From: Xenorhabdus khoisanae
Lineage (GTDB): Bacteria; Pseudomonadota; Gammaproteobacteria; Enterobacterales; Enterobacteriaceae
Direction: 5' to 3'
Assembly (NCBI RefSeq): GCF_001037465.1
Contig: NZ_LFCV01000002.1
Location: 1 to 64,000, forward strand
Length of the DNA stretch: 64,000 nucleotides
Positions 42,723-52,995 of the stretch are shown piece by piece. Under the pieces are notes generated by a model. The model did not search any database, was not told the DNA's origin, and saw only the letters and a program-made list of their open reading frames with translations. Position numbers and translations under genes: made by a program. How positions within the stretch are numbered: position 1 is the first letter of the stretch; the number at the start of each line of letters is the position of its first letter.

Positions 42723-43628
42723 TCATCTCCCAACTAAATTCCTCTCCCGCCAAAGACTTGGGGAACATCCCACCAGCCGATTAAAAAACCGGGCAAAGTA
42801 AGCCGGATCTTTAAACCCAAGCTGATAGGCTATTTCAAATACCGGACTGTCACTAAACAGTAATAACCACTTTGCTTCCCGCAATTGTTTGTCAAAAATC
42901 AAACGCTTTGGTGGTCGATTGGCAAACCGTCGACACATATCTTTCAGGCGAGACTCCGTAATTCCCAATTTTTCCGCGTATTCCGGTACGGCAAGATGTT
43001 GGTGATAATGTTGATCAATCAACTGGTTAAAGCGCTGGAATAGTTTTAACTCTCCCCGAACACCACCGGAATGATGATCATCAAGGGGAATACTGCGCAG
43101 CAGAAAGGTAAACAGTGACTGAGCTAAAAATGCCAGCGATTGTTCGCGCCCGGAAAATTGATTGGCAGATTCACGCCCGATCAATGCCCAATAATGATTG
43201 AATGTTTCCAGTTCGTCGGGTTTATCCGCCACAGAAAGGCAGATAGCAGGAATATCAACCAGTTCCCGATGGGTAGGATAAAGCGAATTAAGCAACGGTG
43301 TAATCAGTGCCTGACGGACGGTCAGGACATAACCGTCCGTGTCTTCCTGCGTAAAAAAAGCATGGGGAACAGAGGGGGGAGTCAGGATAAATAGCGGGGC
43401 TTGTACGGAATAGTGCTGTTCATCCAGTTGCAGTTCAATTCGCCCTGTCACCAGATAATGCAGTTGGAAAAAACCATCATGGCGATGTGCCTGCATATCA
43501 CGACCAAAAAACGCCGCCATGCGGCCAAAAGTTTGGTAATGCACATCATCCGATCCCTGAGTTTCATCATAATCCTTGCTGATATCGATATTGGTGATGA
43601 TAGGTTTTGTGATGTTGGATACAGACAT
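42723..43628 (-). CDS. hpaA: AraC-family activator of the 4-HPA genes
   Basis: A 301-residue protein. The N-terminal cupin effector domain (residues about 30-120, HRHDGFFQLHYLVTGRIELQLDEQHY) senses 4-hydroxyphenylacetate. The C-terminal double HTH has YAEKLGITESRLKDMCRRFA and FEIAYQLGFKDPAYFARFFNR. HpaA of E. coli W activates the hpaBC promoter. It lies after hpaX as in other enterobacteria. The DNA between it and hpaB holds the foreign cassette, which moves hpaBC about 1.3 kb away. Confidence 0.93.
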   Translation of the reverse strand: MSVSNITKPIITNIDISKDYDETQGSDDVHYQTFGRMAAFFGRDMQAHRHDGFFQLHYLVTGRIELQLDEQHYSVQAPLFILTPPSVPHAFFTQEDTDGYVLTVRQALITPLLNSLYPTHRELVDIPAICLSVADKPDELETFNHYWALIGRESANQFSGREQSLAFLAQSLFTFLLRSIPLDDHHSGGVRGELKLFQRFNQLIDQHYHQHLAVPEYAEKLGITESRLKDMCRRFANRPPKRLIFDKQLREAKWLLLFSDSPVFEIAYQLGFKDPAYFARFFNRLVGCSPSLWRERNLVGR

Positions 43629-43679
43629 CGATTTTTTCCTCCCGTGCCTTGTTGCTGGCCAAGATATTTTGCCCGTTAT

Positions 43680-45053
43680 TTACGGTGTTGTCCGTGGCCT
43701 GGCATGTTGCATTGGGATAAATAAAACCATCAATGCTCCAATAACCAATAACCCTGCTACAAAATAGAGCCCTGCGTTGAAACTGCCGGTTTGATCTTTC
43801 AACCAGCCGATCAAAAGTGGGCTGACGGCAGATCCCACATTGCCCGTGGCGTTGATCACGGCGATCCCCACCGCTCTGGCACGCAGACTGATCGATTGAT
43901 CCGGTGTCGTCCAGAATACCGCCATGGCAGTGAACGATCCAGTGGAAGCCATGATGATCCCCAGTAGCTGTATCATGCTGTGGTCGGTAAGTGAGGTTAA
44001 AACCCAGCCTGCGGCGGCAAACAGATAAGGCAGGGCAGTGTGCATTTTGCGTTCTTGCAGGCGGTCGGAGCGGCGGCTCCAGTAAATCATGCCCAAAATT
44101 GTGCAGAATTGCGGAATGGCAGTCAGAATGCCGATAATGACGTGGCTACTGTTCTGATTGAAACTCTGCATAATCTGTGGCGTCCAGATATTAATGGCGC
44201 TCAGGGTATTGGTCAGGCAGAAATAAGCGAAGGTATACATCAATACAATCGGGGTGAAAATTTCCCGCCATAAGCTGGTTTTTTGCAGAACAGGCGCGTT
44301 GGTGTGTTCCTGCGAAAGCTTATCGTTTTCTATCATTTCCTGAAGGCATTGCTTATCTTCATGAGTCAGCCACTTGGCCTTTTCCGGTGAGTCATCCAGA
44401 TAAAACCAGACAACAAGACCAAGCAAAACAGAAGGGAAGCCTTCCAGCAAAAATAGCCATTGCCAGCCACGCAGATCCCAGATGCCGTCCATTTCCAGAA
44501 TATAACCGGAGATCAGTGAACCAAATGCCATTGTTACGGGCATGGCGATCATAAACAGCGCATTGGCACGGGCACGATAATAGGCCGGAAACCAATAAGT
44601 CAGGTAGACCAGAATACCGGGCAAGAAACCTGCTTCCGCAATGCCCACCAACATCCGCAGGATATACAGGCTGGTAGGGCCGGTCGCAAACATCGTCGCC
44701 GTAGAAGCAATTCCCCATAACACCATAATGGTGGCAATCCAGCGGCGGGCTCCCACAATACTCAGCATGACATTGCTGGGAATGCCAAAAATCACGTAAG
44801 TGGCGTAAAACAGCGTGGCGGCCAGCCCGAACATGGTGGATGTCAAGCCAAGATCTTTTCCCATCGTCAAACCAGCAAAACCAATATTGATGCGATCCAA
44901 AAAAGAGAAAACAAACAGGATAAAGAGAAAGAAGATCAGGCGTCGGAATAACTTATTGATGACATTTTGCTGTTGAGAGGTGAATTTTTGGTGTGGATAA
45001 GCCGGATTATTTGATTTAGGTGATTTGGGTATAGCGTCAGGTGAAGTGCTCAT
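43680..45053 (-). CDS. hpaX: 4-hydroxyphenylacetate permease (MFS)
   Basis: A 457-residue major facilitator protein with 12 segments, anion:cation symporter type. FLDRINIGFAGLTMGKDLGLTSTMFG and the motif GIAEAGFLPGILVYLTYWFP are typical. It imports 4-hydroxyphenylacetate across the inner membrane. It is the seventh gene of the cluster counted from the hpaI side of the aldolase block; a 157-bp gap with 16-bp tandem repeats separates it from hpaI. Confidence 0.92.
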   Translation of the reverse strand: MSTSPDAIPKSPKSNNPAYPHQKFTSQQQNVINKLFRRLIFFLFILFVFSFLDRINIGFAGLTMGKDLGLTSTMFGLAATLFYATYVIFGIPSNVMLSIVGARRWIATIMVLWGIASTATMFATGPTSLYILRMLVGIAEAGFLPGILVYLTYWFPAYYRARANALFMIAMPVTMAFGSLISGYILEMDGIWDLRGWQWLFLLEGFPSVLLGLVVWFYLDDSPEKAKWLTHEDKQCLQEMIENDKLSQEHTNAPVLQKTSLWREIFTPIVLMYTFAYFCLTNTLSAINIWTPQIMQSFNQNSSHVIIGILTAIPQFCTILGMIYWSRRSDRLQERKMHTALPYLFAAAGWVLTSLTDHSMIQLLGIIMASTGSFTAMAVFWTTPDQSISLRARAVGIAVINATGNVGSAVSPLLIGWLKDQTGSFNAGLYFVAGLLVIGALMVLFIPMQHARPRTTP

Positions 45054-45080
45054 TGTCGTTTCCTTTTTATTGTTCTTAGA

Positions 45081-45128
45081 AAATTGAATTATTAGGAAAT
45101 TGAATTATTAGGAAATTGAGTTATCAGG
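45081..45128. repeat. Three 16-bp tandem repeats between hpaI and hpaX
   Basis: AAATTGAATTATTAGG occurs twice exactly (45081-45096, 45097-45112) and once with two changes (45113-45128). It lies upstream of hpaX. Confidence 0.9.
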
Positions 45129-45210
45129 GAATTCAGACTGCAATGGCAGATGTCGCGATCAACACCTGCTGTGTAGGGTAATAGGTTGTGTTGTTGTCGG
45201 TAATGAGCAC

Positions 45211-46017
45211 TTAATAACTGCTGGATAATGGTGTGTTTAGTTCTTCCCGAATGTTGCCAAAACGTGCAGCCAGCGCGTTGGCAGCCCCTGTCAGTAAGCT
45301 TGTATCAACACCTACGGCAACAAACAGGGCACCCATATTGAGGTAATGCCTAGCCTCATCAACATTGGTCATCAAAATACCCGCTGCTTTACCGGAAGCC
45401 TTGATTTGACCTATCGCTTGTTCAATCGCTGTTTTAACCTCTGAATGCTGAGGATTGCCGATGTGTCCCATATCCGCACTGAGATCCGCAGGGCCGATAA
45501 ACACGCCATCAACCCCCTCGACTGCTGCGATTTCTGGCAGATTTTGCAGGGCTTCACGGGTTTCTACCTGTACCAACACACACATTTCGTCATTGGCACG
45601 GGAAAGATAGTCAGGAATGCGATTCCAGCGGGAAGCCCGTGCCAGCGCACTGCCTACCCCACGAATACCAGCAGGTGGGTAGCGAGTGGATCGAACTGCT
45701 TGACGGGCCTGTTCTGCGTTTTGGATCATTGGAAGTAACAATGTTTGAGCGCCAATATCCAACAACTGTTTGATGATCACCGGATCGTTCCACGGGGGAC
45801 GAACGACAGGCTGGCTTGGATAAGGGGCGATGCCCTGCAATTGAGCAAGGATAGTGGAAATATCGTTGGGGGCATGTTCGCCGTCAATCAACAACCAATC
45901 GAACCCTGTTCCTGCCAGAATTTCTGCGCTGTAGCCACTGCATAGCCCGAGCCATAGTCCGATTTGTGGATGTCCTGATTTTAGAGCTTGTTTAAACCTG
46001 TTTGTTAATTGATCCAT
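45211..46017 (-). CDS. hpaI: 4-hydroxy-2-oxoheptanedioate aldolase
   Basis: A 268-residue class II HpcH/HpaI aldolase. Catalytic and metal residues lie in [44 protein letters not shown] (Glu) and [17 protein letters not shown] (Asp). It splits 4-hydroxy-2-oxoheptane-1,7-dioate to pyruvate and succinate semialdehyde. The start is 18 bp from the hpaH stop. Confidence 0.95.
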   Translation of the reverse strand: MDQLTNRFKQALKSGHPQIGLWLGLCSGYSAEILAGTGFDWLLIDGEHAPNDISTILAQLQGIAPYPSQPVVRPPWNDPVIIKQLLDIGAQTLLLPMIQNAEQARQAVRSTRYPPAGIRGVGSALARASRWNRIPDYLSRANDEMCVLVQVETREALQNLPEIAAVEGVDGVFIGPADLSADMGHIGNPQHSEVKTAIEQAIGQIKASGKAAGILMTNVDEARHYLNMGALFVAVGVDTSLLTGAANALAARFGNIREELNTPLSSSY

Positions 46018-46035
46018 GATCGTACCTTAGAGATT

Positions 46036-46839
46036 TTAAACAAAGTGGCAGCTAATGGAGCCTAAAACACCATAATCCACATGAAAGATATCACCTTTGC
46101 GTGCAGGGACAGGCCGGGTAAAGGAGCCAGACAAAATGATCTGGCCCGCTTCAAGTTGAACATCATGTGGTGCCAGTTTATTGGCAAGCCATGCCACGCC
46201 ATTGGCTGGATGATTGAGAACGGCGGCGGCCACGCCGGATTCTTCAATCACGCCATTGCGGTAAAGCAGGGCGCTGATCCATCGCAGATCGAATTCATCT
46301 GGCTTGATCGGACGACCTCCCATGATGACACCGCCATTGGCAGCATTGTCAGAAATCGTATCGAACACTTTACGCGGGCGCTGAGTATCAGGATCGATGT
46401 TGTGGCAGCGGGCATCGATAAGCTCCAGCGCCGGAATAACGTAATCTGTCGCGTTATAAACATCAAACAGCGTACAGTTTGGGCCACGCAGGGGTTTTGC
46501 CAGCACGAAGGCCAGTTCGACTTCAATGCGCGGCACAATAAAGCGTTCGCAAGGGATATCACCGCCGTCCTGAAAAAACATATCATCCAGCAGGGCACCA
46601 TAATCGGGTTCATCAATTTGTGAACTGGCTTGCATAGCTTTGGACGTCAGGCCGATCTTATGACCTTTGAGAACTCGGCCCTCCGTAATTTTCAAATCTA
46701 CCCATTCGCGTTGAATGGCGTAAGCATCCTCAATCGTTATTTCCGGGTAATCCAGTGAGATTTGGCGGATCTGCTTACGATTTTTTTCTGCCTGATGTAA
46801 ACGGCGTGCAACCTGTGATACGACTTCTTGCTGTAGCAT
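46036..46839 (-). CDS. hpaH: 2-oxo-hept-4-ene-1,7-dioate hydratase
   Basis: A 267-residue member of the hydratase/decarboxylase (FAH) superfamily. [40 protein letters not shown] and [14 protein letters not shown] are family landmarks. It hydrates the open-chain intermediate made by HpaG. It follows the dehydrogenase stop by 6 bp. Confidence 0.94.
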   Translation of the reverse strand: MLQQEVVSQVARRLHQAEKNRKQIRQISLDYPEITIEDAYAIQREWVDLKITEGRVLKGHKIGLTSKAMQASSQIDEPDYGALLDDMFFQDGGDIPCERFIVPRIEVELAFVLAKPLRGPNCTLFDVYNATDYVIPALELIDARCHNIDPDTQRPRKVFDTISDNAANGGVIMGGRPIKPDEFDLRWISALLYRNGVIEESGVAAAVLNHPANGVAWLANKLAPHDVQLEAGQIILSGSFTRPVPARKGDIFHVDYGVLGSISCHFV

Positions 46840-46845
46840 AGGGGA

Positions 46846-48318
46846 TTAAGCTCCTTTAGCTTCTAACCCTCCAAAACAGAGGTATTTTACTTCCAGATAA
46901 TCTTCGATACCGTAACGTGAACCTTCACGTCCCAGTCCCGACTGTTTGATACCGCCAAATGGTGCGATTTCGTTAGAAATCAGTCCTTCATTGATACCTA
47001 CCATGCCGCTTTCCAGCGCTTCTGCCACGCGATAAATCCGGCCGATGTCGCGGGAATAGAAATAGGCAGCCAAGCCAAATTCCGTGTCGTTGGCAATGCG
47101 GATGGCTTCGTCTTCATCACGGAATTTGAACAGGGGAGCTAATGGGCCGAAGGTTTCTTCGTGGGCAACCTGCATGGATTCCGTAACATCGGCCAGAACC
47201 GTTGGCTCAAAGAACAAACCACCCAGAGCATGGGATTTGCCACCCACCAGAATACGTGCGCCGTTGGAAACCGCATCGCTGATATGGGCCTGTACTTTCT
47301 CCACTGCGGCCTGATTAATCAGCGGCCCTTGTTGTGACCCGGTGTCAGTGGACGGCCCGACACGAAGCTGTTTCACTGCTTGTGCCAAGCGTTCCGCAAA
47401 CGCATCGTAAATGCCTTCCTGTACCAGAATTCGGTTGGCACAAACACAAGTTTGCCCGCTGTTACGGAATTTCGCTGCCATTGCACCTTCTACGGCAGCA
47501 TCAAGATCAGCATCATCAAACACGATGAAAGGCGCGTTGCCACCCAATTCGAGGGAGAGTTTTTTCACGGTATCAGCACTTTGTGCCATCAATAACTTGC
47601 CAACACGTGTAGAGCCGGTGAACGAAAGTTTGCGCACAATAGAACTTGAAGTCAGTACTTCTCCGATCGCTTTGGCATCTGTTCCGGTGACGATATTCAG
47701 GACACCAGCAGGAATATCTGCTTTCTCTGCCAATACAGCCAGTGCCAGCGCAGAAAGTGGCGTTTCAGCCGCAGGTTTCAGAACCACCGTACACCCCGCA
47801 GCCAGTGCAGGCCCGACTTTACGGGTGATCATCGCATTGGGGAAATTCCACGGTGTAATGGCAGCAACAACGCCAATAGGCTGTTTAATGGTGGCAAGAC
47901 GTCGGCCCGGCATGGGGGAAGGGATGGTTTCACCATAAACGCGTTTGCCTTCTTCTGCAAACCATTCGATGAAACTGGCACCGTAAGCAATTTCTCCCAT
48001 TGCCTCCGCGTGGGTTTTACCCTGTTCCGCACTCATTATTTCAGCCAGAGCGATTTGATTTTCCATAATCAAATGGAACCATTGCGTGAGCTTTTGGCTG
48101 CGTTGTTTGGCGGTTAACGCCCGCCATGCAGGCAGCGCATGGTTAGCGGCTTCAATGGCAGATTGTGTCTCTGTTACTCCCAGATTACTGACATTGGCAA
48201 TAACTTCACCATTGGCTGGGTTCGTCACTTCAAAGGTCGCTTTATTTTCTGCATCAACCCATTGACCGTTGAGATAAGCCTGTTGGCGCAGCAATGATGT
48301 ATCCAGATAACTTGTCAT
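46846..48318 (-). CDS. gabD: Succinate-semialdehyde dehydrogenase (GabD type)
   Basis: A 490-residue NAD(P)-dependent aldehyde dehydrogenase. Oxyanion Asn is in TPWNFPNAMITRK, general base Glu in LELGGNAPF and catalytic Cys in NSGQTCVCANRI. FGLAAYFYSRDIGRIYRVAEALESGMVGINEGLISNEIAPFGG (in part) is typical of GabD. Placed between hpaF and hpaH, it oxidises the succinate semialdehyde released by HpaI, linking the pathway to the TCA cycle. It is a different subfamily from the HpaE dehydrogenase in the same cluster. Confidence 0.88.
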   Translation of the reverse strand: MTSYLDTSLLRQQAYLNGQWVDAENKATFEVTNPANGEVIANVSNLGVTETQSAIEAANHALPAWRALTAKQRSQKLTQWFHLIMENQIALAEIMSAEQGKTHAEAMGEIAYGASFIEWFAEEGKRVYGETIPSPMPGRRLATIKQPIGVVAAITPWNFPNAMITRKVGPALAAGCTVVLKPAAETPLSALALAVLAEKADIPAGVLNIVTGTDAKAIGEVLTSSSIVRKLSFTGSTRVGKLLMAQSADTVKKLSLELGGNAPFIVFDDADLDAAVEGAMAAKFRNSGQTCVCANRILVQEGIYDAFAERLAQAVKQLRVGPSTDTGSQQGPLINQAAVEKVQAHISDAVSNGARILVGGKSHALGGLFFEPTVLADVTESMQVAHEETFGPLAPLFKFRDEDEAIRIANDTEFGLAAYFYSRDIGRIYRVAEALESGMVGINEGLISNEIAPFGGIKQSGLGREGSRYGIEDYLEVKYLCFGGLEAKGA

Positions 48319-48378
48319 AGTTTCCTCTTTATTTAAAAAAACAGACGTGAGTGATCTTAATTATGCCACCTATCGTCG

Positions 48379-48768
48379 TTACCCTTTTGTTTTAAACAGG
48401 CTATGAACGTTATTGGATCTATAATTCAGCACAGGATCAAGCTCTTCCATAGTGAAAGAGAGGCCAAGATAACGCTGCGCCATTAAATCAGCGAAATGCG
48501 CTTTGATTAAGGCAAATAACATCTCTCCGACTTTCTGCCGATCTTCAAGGCTGCGTCCGGCACCAATTTTCAATGTCATATGAACAAACGCGTAATCTTG
48601 TTTTCCATCCGCCATTTGCCAGGTATCCAACCAAATGGCACGGCTGCGAATACCGCCCAGAGGGAAGATGCCCGTCTCTGCCAGCGCTTGGTTCACTTTG
48701 GTAAACAATTCCGGCAAGTTGGCTTCTTTGCGGATATTTTCAGTACACTCTGCATAAAAATGTGGCAC
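48379..48768 (-). CDS. hpaF: 5-carboxymethyl-2-hydroxymuconate delta-isomerase
   Basis: About 129 residues in the tautomerase/MIF fold. I choose the GTG start that gives (V/M)PHFYAECTENIRKEANL, because Pro2 after initiator removal is the catalytic base of the family. AGGAG lies 7 nt upstream of this GTG. A longer frame from ATG 48792 adds eight residues and would bury the Pro. It converts CHM to 5-oxopent-3-ene-1,2,5-tricarboxylate. Confidence 0.92.
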   Translation of the reverse strand: MPHFYAECTENIRKEANLPELFTKVNQALAETGIFPLGGIRSRAIWLDTWQMADGKQDYAFVHMTLKIGAGRSLEDRQKVGEMLFALIKAHFADLMAQRYLGLSFTMEELDPVLNYRSNNVHSLFKTKG

Positions 48769-48821
48769 GGGTTTACTCCTGTCGGGCATCAATTTTATCG
48801 ACGGCCGTTTTTATTAACGAA

Positions 48822-49688
48822 TCATTGATTAATAATAGCGTCCGGTAATGGGAAAACGGCGTTAACCTGCCCTGTACCTGAACTTGCGAACAATTCCGTC
48901 AGAAATTCCACTTTGCCGTCATACTTATCCCAACCGAGCAGGCCAAGCAGCATTACAGTATCGTGCATATTGCCTTCTCCACGGCAATATTGCGCATATT
49001 CCGGCAGCATCTTGCAGAATTCCTTGAACTTGCCCTCTTTCCAAAGCTGTACAACGCGGCGATCCATTTGCTCATCAAACTCGCGGGTATAACTGTTCAT
49101 GCCTTCTTCGGCGCGTTGATCATCAATAAAGCTGTGCGACAACGAGCCGCTGGCCAGCACCGCAACCGTGCCATCGTATTTCTCAATGGCCCGTAAAATG
49201 GCCTCTCCTAATTTGCGGCTATCTTCAAAAGCGTGGACAGTACAAAAGGCAGAAATTGAAATCACCTTGAAACGGCGGTCACTGTTCATATAACGCATCG
49301 GCACCAGCGTGCCATATTCCAGCTTCAGGCTCAGGATCTCGTGTGATTGAGCACGAACTCCCATCTGACGCGCCTCTTCCGCAATCATCCGCCCCAATTC
49401 AGGATTACCGTCGTACTCATAGGTCATGTCACGGATAAAATGTGGCAGTTCATTGCTGGTATAGATGCCAGAAAAATGGTCAGTACAGTTAATATGATAG
49501 GCGCTGTTAACCAGCCAATGGGTGTCAAAAACAATAATGGTATCGACACCCATTTCACGGCAACGGCGGCTGATCTCTTTATGTCCGTCAATGGCGCTTT
49601 GTCGGCAGCCGTGATGCTTACCCGGTAATTCAGACAGATACATAGAAGGCACGTGTGTAATTTTCGCGGCTAACGCTAACTTTCCCAT
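48822..49688 (-). CDS. hpaD: 3,4-dihydroxyphenylacetate 2,3-dioxygenase
   Basis: A 288-residue class III (LigB-type) extradiol ring-cleavage enzyme. AAKITHVPSMYLSELPGKHHG supplies the first His ligands, IIVFDTHWLVNS and ASGSLSHSF later ones, and Glu lies near the end of the core. It opens homoprotocatechuate to 5-carboxymethyl-2-hydroxymuconate semialdehyde with a mononuclear metal. Confidence 0.94.
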   Translation of the reverse strand: MGKLALAAKITHVPSMYLSELPGKHHGCRQSAIDGHKEISRRCREMGVDTIIVFDTHWLVNSAYHINCTDHFSGIYTSNELPHFIRDMTYEYDGNPELGRMIAEEARQMGVRAQSHEILSLKLEYGTLVPMRYMNSDRRFKVISISAFCTVHAFEDSRKLGEAILRAIEKYDGTVAVLASGSLSHSFIDDQRAEEGMNSYTREFDEQMDRRVVQLWKEGKFKEFCKMLPEYAQYCRGEGNMHDTVMLLGLLGWDKYDGKVEFLTELFASSGTGQVNAVFPLPDAIINQ

Positions 49689-49755
49689 AGATCCTCACTT
49701 GATATTCGGATGGCGAACTGTGGTTAACGCTGGAATTTATTCCATTCCTGATTGA

Positions 49756-51222
49756 TCAAACGCCCCAACGGGGAATCGGATGATCGCCCATAGAGATACA
49801 AACGTTCTTCACTTCGGCAAAGACTTCGAAGCTGTATTCCCCGCCTTCACGCCCTACACCGGAAGCTTTGATTCCACCAAATGGCTGGCGCAGATCACGG
49901 ACATTTTGCGAATTGACGAACACCATACCCGCTTCAATGCCACGTGCCAGACGCAAAACTTTGCTGACATCCTGTGTCCAGATATAGGATGCAAGGCCAT
50001 ATTCCACGTCATTAGCCATGCGCAGCCCGTCCTCTTCGCTCTTGAACGGTAACAGGCAAGCAACAGGGCCGAAGATCTCTTCCTGTGCTACGCGCATACT
50101 GTTATCCACATCAGCCAATACAGTGGGACGCAGGAAATTGCCATCTTTCAGATGGGCAGGCAAATCGGTGGGTTTATCGGGGCCGCCCGCTAACAATGTT
50201 GCACCTTCTTCGATCCCCAAACGGATATAGTTGGAGACTTTTTCCCAGTGTTGTTGACTGATCAAACTGCCAACCTGAGTATTGAGATCGTTGGGATCGC
50301 CGACGCGAAGCCGATTGGCGCGTTCGGCAAAGCGCTTAACGAATTCGGGGTAAATACTTTCTTGAATGAAAATACGGGAACCTGCCGTACACCGCTCGCC
50401 ATTGAGGGAGAAAATGGTGAATAGCGCGGCATCCAGCGCGCGTTCAATATCGGCATCTTCAAAGATCAGAACGGGAGATTTTCCACCTAACTCCATGGAA
50501 TATTTTTTCAGCCCGGCATTTTGCATGATCACGCGACCAGTCGCTGTTCCACCCGTGAAAGAAATAGCGCGCACGTCGTGATGTTTTACCAGCGCATCAC
50601 CTGCGGTGTTACCGTAACCCTGTACCACATTCAATACGCCTGCCGGAATACCGGCTTCCAGCGCCAGCTCTCCCAGACGATTCGCCGTGAGTGGTGAAAG
50701 TTCGGACATTTTTAAAACAGCGGTATTTCCCAGAGCCAGACAAGGGGCGACTTTCCATGTTGCCGTCATGAAAGGTACATTCCATGGGGAGATCAAGGCA
50801 CAAACCCCGACGGGCTGAATCAAGGTATAATTGAGCATCTTGTCGTCAACAGGATAAGTGCGCCCGTTCATTTGCTGGCAGATTTCAGCGAAGAAATCAA
50901 AATTCTGGGAAGCCCGTGGAATCAACACATTTTGTGTCTGGTGGATAGGCAGACCGGTATCCTTTGTTTCCATTGCAGAAATTTCAGGAACATTTTGATC
51001 AATGAGTTCCCCCAAACGGCGCATCAGGCGAGCCCGCTCCTTCATTGGAGTATTGGCCCATTTCGGGAAAGCTTCTTTGGCGGCAGCAACGGCCTGATCA
51101 ATCTCTGCGTGCCCGCCAGAGGCCACTTCAGCCAGCACCTCACCGGTTGCGGGATTCGTTGTTTCAAAATAGGTTTTGCTATCAACGTTCTTGCCGTTGA
51201 TCCAATGATTAATAATGGTCAT
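49756..51222 (-). CDS. hpaE: 5-carboxymethyl-2-hydroxymuconate semialdehyde dehydrogenase
   Basis: A 488-residue NAD-dependent aldehyde dehydrogenase. SPWNVPFMTATWKVAP (Asn), MELGGKSPVLIFEDAD (Glu) and NGERCTAGSRIFIQ (Cys) are the catalytic landmarks. It oxidises the ring-fission aldehyde to the acid. Its start overlaps the hpaG2 stop by 4 bp (ATGA), showing translational coupling. Confidence 0.94.
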   Translation of the reverse strand: MTIINHWINGKNVDSKTYFETTNPATGEVLAEVASGGHAEIDQAVAAAKEAFPKWANTPMKERARLMRRLGELIDQNVPEISAMETKDTGLPIHQTQNVLIPRASQNFDFFAEICQQMNGRTYPVDDKMLNYTLIQPVGVCALISPWNVPFMTATWKVAPCLALGNTAVLKMSELSPLTANRLGELALEAGIPAGVLNVVQGYGNTAGDALVKHHDVRAISFTGGTATGRVIMQNAGLKKYSMELGGKSPVLIFEDADIERALDAALFTIFSLNGERCTAGSRIFIQESIYPEFVKRFAERANRLRVGDPNDLNTQVGSLISQQHWEKVSNYIRLGIEEGATLLAGGPDKPTDLPAHLKDGNFLRPTVLADVDNSMRVAQEEIFGPVACLLPFKSEEDGLRMANDVEYGLASYIWTQDVSKVLRLARGIEAGMVFVNSQNVRDLRQPFGGIKASGVGREGGEYSFEVFAEVKNVCISMGDHPIPRWGV

Positions 51223-51983
51223 GACAAACTCTCCTCATATTCTTGCTGGCTGACAATGTGATTCACCAGACGACCAACACCTTCAACTTCTACGATAACT
51301 TCATCCCCGGGAACAACATTGGACAGCCCTTTTGGGGTTCCGGTGGCAATCATGTCGCCCGGTTGCAATGTCATGAAATCGCTGAGGTAGGTGATCAGGA
51401 AAGGAATGTCGAAGATCAAATCGGCGGTTGTGCCCTGTTGACGTAATTCACCATTGACCCAGGTTCTCAGGGTCAGATTATGGGGATCGGCGATCTCATT
51501 TTTATCCACGATCCAAGGGCCGATTGGCGTGAGCGTATCCCGGCTTTTTACACGCAAATTGGGACGATAGTAATTTTCCAGATAGTCACGGATGGCGTAA
51601 TCATTACAAACGGTATATCCCGCAACGTAATCCATCGCATTTTCTCTGGAAACTTTATGTGCGGGTCTGCCAATCACGACAACGAGTTCTGCTTCATAAT
51701 GCATGTACTCCACATTGTCGGGGCGGACAGAAACCTGACGGTGGCCGGTTAAGCTATTGGCGGCTTTGATAAATACAAGAGGTTCTTCCGGTGGCTTAAA
51801 CTCCAGTTCTGTTGCGTGATCGGCATAATTCAAGCCCAACGCAAACAGGGTTCCGTTGGCGGGAGGAAGCCATATAACATCCTCACGGTTTACCGTACCG
51901 CCATCAGGCAGGAGAATATTTTCCTGCTCATCTACGGTGACATTCAGTTCCTGACCCTGATAATAAATTTTGGCGTGTTTCAT
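51219..51983 (-). CDS. hpaG2: HpaG C-terminal half: OPET decarboxylase/isomerase subunit
   Basis: A 254-residue FAH-superfamily protein. LNYADHATELEFKPPEEPLVFIKAANSLTGH, EAELVVVIGRPAHKVS, RDTLTPIGPWIVD and GDMIATGTPKGLSNV carry the metal-binding Glu/Asp residues. With HpaG1 it decarboxylates and isomerises 5-oxopent-3-ene-1,2,5-tricarboxylate. It overlaps hpaG1 by 4 bp. In some bacteria the two halves are fused; here they are separate. Confidence 0.93.
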   Translation of the reverse strand: MKHAKIYYQGQELNVTVDEQENILLPDGGTVNREDVIWLPPANGTLFALGLNYADHATELEFKPPEEPLVFIKAANSLTGHRQVSVRPDNVEYMHYEAELVVVIGRPAHKVSRENAMDYVAGYTVCNDYAIRDYLENYYRPNLRVKSRDTLTPIGPWIVDKNEIADPHNLTLRTWVNGELRQQGTTADLIFDIPFLITYLSDFMTLQPGDMIATGTPKGLSNVVPGDEVIVEVEGVGRLVNHIVSQQEYEESLS

Positions 51984-52618
51984 GCCTGACCTCCTGCGAG
52001 TACGACCCTGTTTTCCAGATTGGGGAAGCCTTCAGCCTTGATCGTGATTTGATCGCCGGAATGGAGAGTAGCGCGTTGATGGGGTGTTCCCAGCAGGATG
52101 ACATCGCCTTCTTTCAGTGTGGCGAATTCACTTAATGCCACCAGCAATTCCTGCGCGGATCGGACAAGATCTTTGGTTGGCCAGCGATCAACTTCCTGCC
52201 CATTGATCTCAGTCACTATATCAAGAAATTCCACGGATCTTATCTTGCCCATTTGACCTATCGGGCAAAAACCATCCCGACATTTCGCTTTAATCGCGGG
52301 ACGGTAAAATGATGTTTCTGGTAGGCTGATTTCATTTGCTAATGCGTATCCGGCAATGTACTGGTCTGCATCCTGAATAGAGACTTTACGGGCGGTTTTT
52401 CCAATCAACATTGCCAGAGTTGCGCCGCTTTGTACCGTTTCTCCGACAGGATGAGGGATCACATCCCCTGAGCCAATGACAGTATTGCGGGGTTTGATAA
52501 ACCAAATTGGAGTTTTTGGTGGTGTTTTATAAGGTGCTTCGTGAAATGCCCCATTCCAGAAATCGATCTGGCTACGATGGTTTAGGGCGACGGCAAAGAC
52601 GGTGCCTTTCATTGACAA
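51980..52618 (-). CDS. hpaG1: HpaG N-terminal half: OPET decarboxylase/isomerase subunit
   Basis: A 212-residue FAH-superfamily protein and the first gene of the catabolic operon. FIKPRNTVIGSGDVIPHP, ARKVSIQDADQYIAGYALANE and GDVILLGTPHQRATLHSGDQI are family motifs. It is a divergent paralogue of HpaG2. Transcription starts from the intergenic region shared with hpaR. Confidence 0.92.
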   Translation of the reverse strand: MSMKGTVFAVALNHRSQIDFWNGAFHEAPYKTPPKTPIWFIKPRNTVIGSGDVIPHPVGETVQSGATLAMLIGKTARKVSIQDADQYIAGYALANEISLPETSFYRPAIKAKCRDGFCPIGQMGKIRSVEFLDIVTEINGQEVDRWPTKDLVRSAQELLVALSEFATLKEGDVILLGTPHQRATLHSGDQITIKAEGFPNLENRVVLAGGQA

Positions 52619-52995
52619 CTCCTTGTAACCTAAGCGGCGTATAGAGAGAATGTTATTAATATATTAATAAATCATGTTCGGTCAATCTTCAATATGTTAA
52701 TTTGATTGTTAATTTTAATTGTGATCTATGTAACAACACTTATTGGTGATCACTTTTACTACATGAAGATCAGCCTGTTATATTTTTAATCAAGGTCATT
52801 TGGGATTGTATTTAACTTGTTGTTAACTTTTTAGGGGCGGGATGATTTTATTTATTTGTTAATGTTGAAGTCTTTCCCCTTTGTGGATGATTATGAGCGT
52901 GCTAGTCTTTTTGGTGTTCATGTTGTCTATAATAAATAGCATGAGCGTTAAACTTATAGAATGACTAGCGATTAACTAAAGAGTCACTTTTACTT
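52619..52995. promoter_or_regulatory. hpaG-hpaR divergent control region
   Basis: A perfect 18-bp palindrome TTATTAATATATTAATAA lies at 52653-52670, 35 bp upstream of hpaG1, and is a probable HpaR operator. TGTGA-N6-TAACA at 52720-52735 resembles a CRP site, which fits the known CRP dependence of the hpa operon promoter in E. coli W. The rest is AT-rich. Confidence 0.6.
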
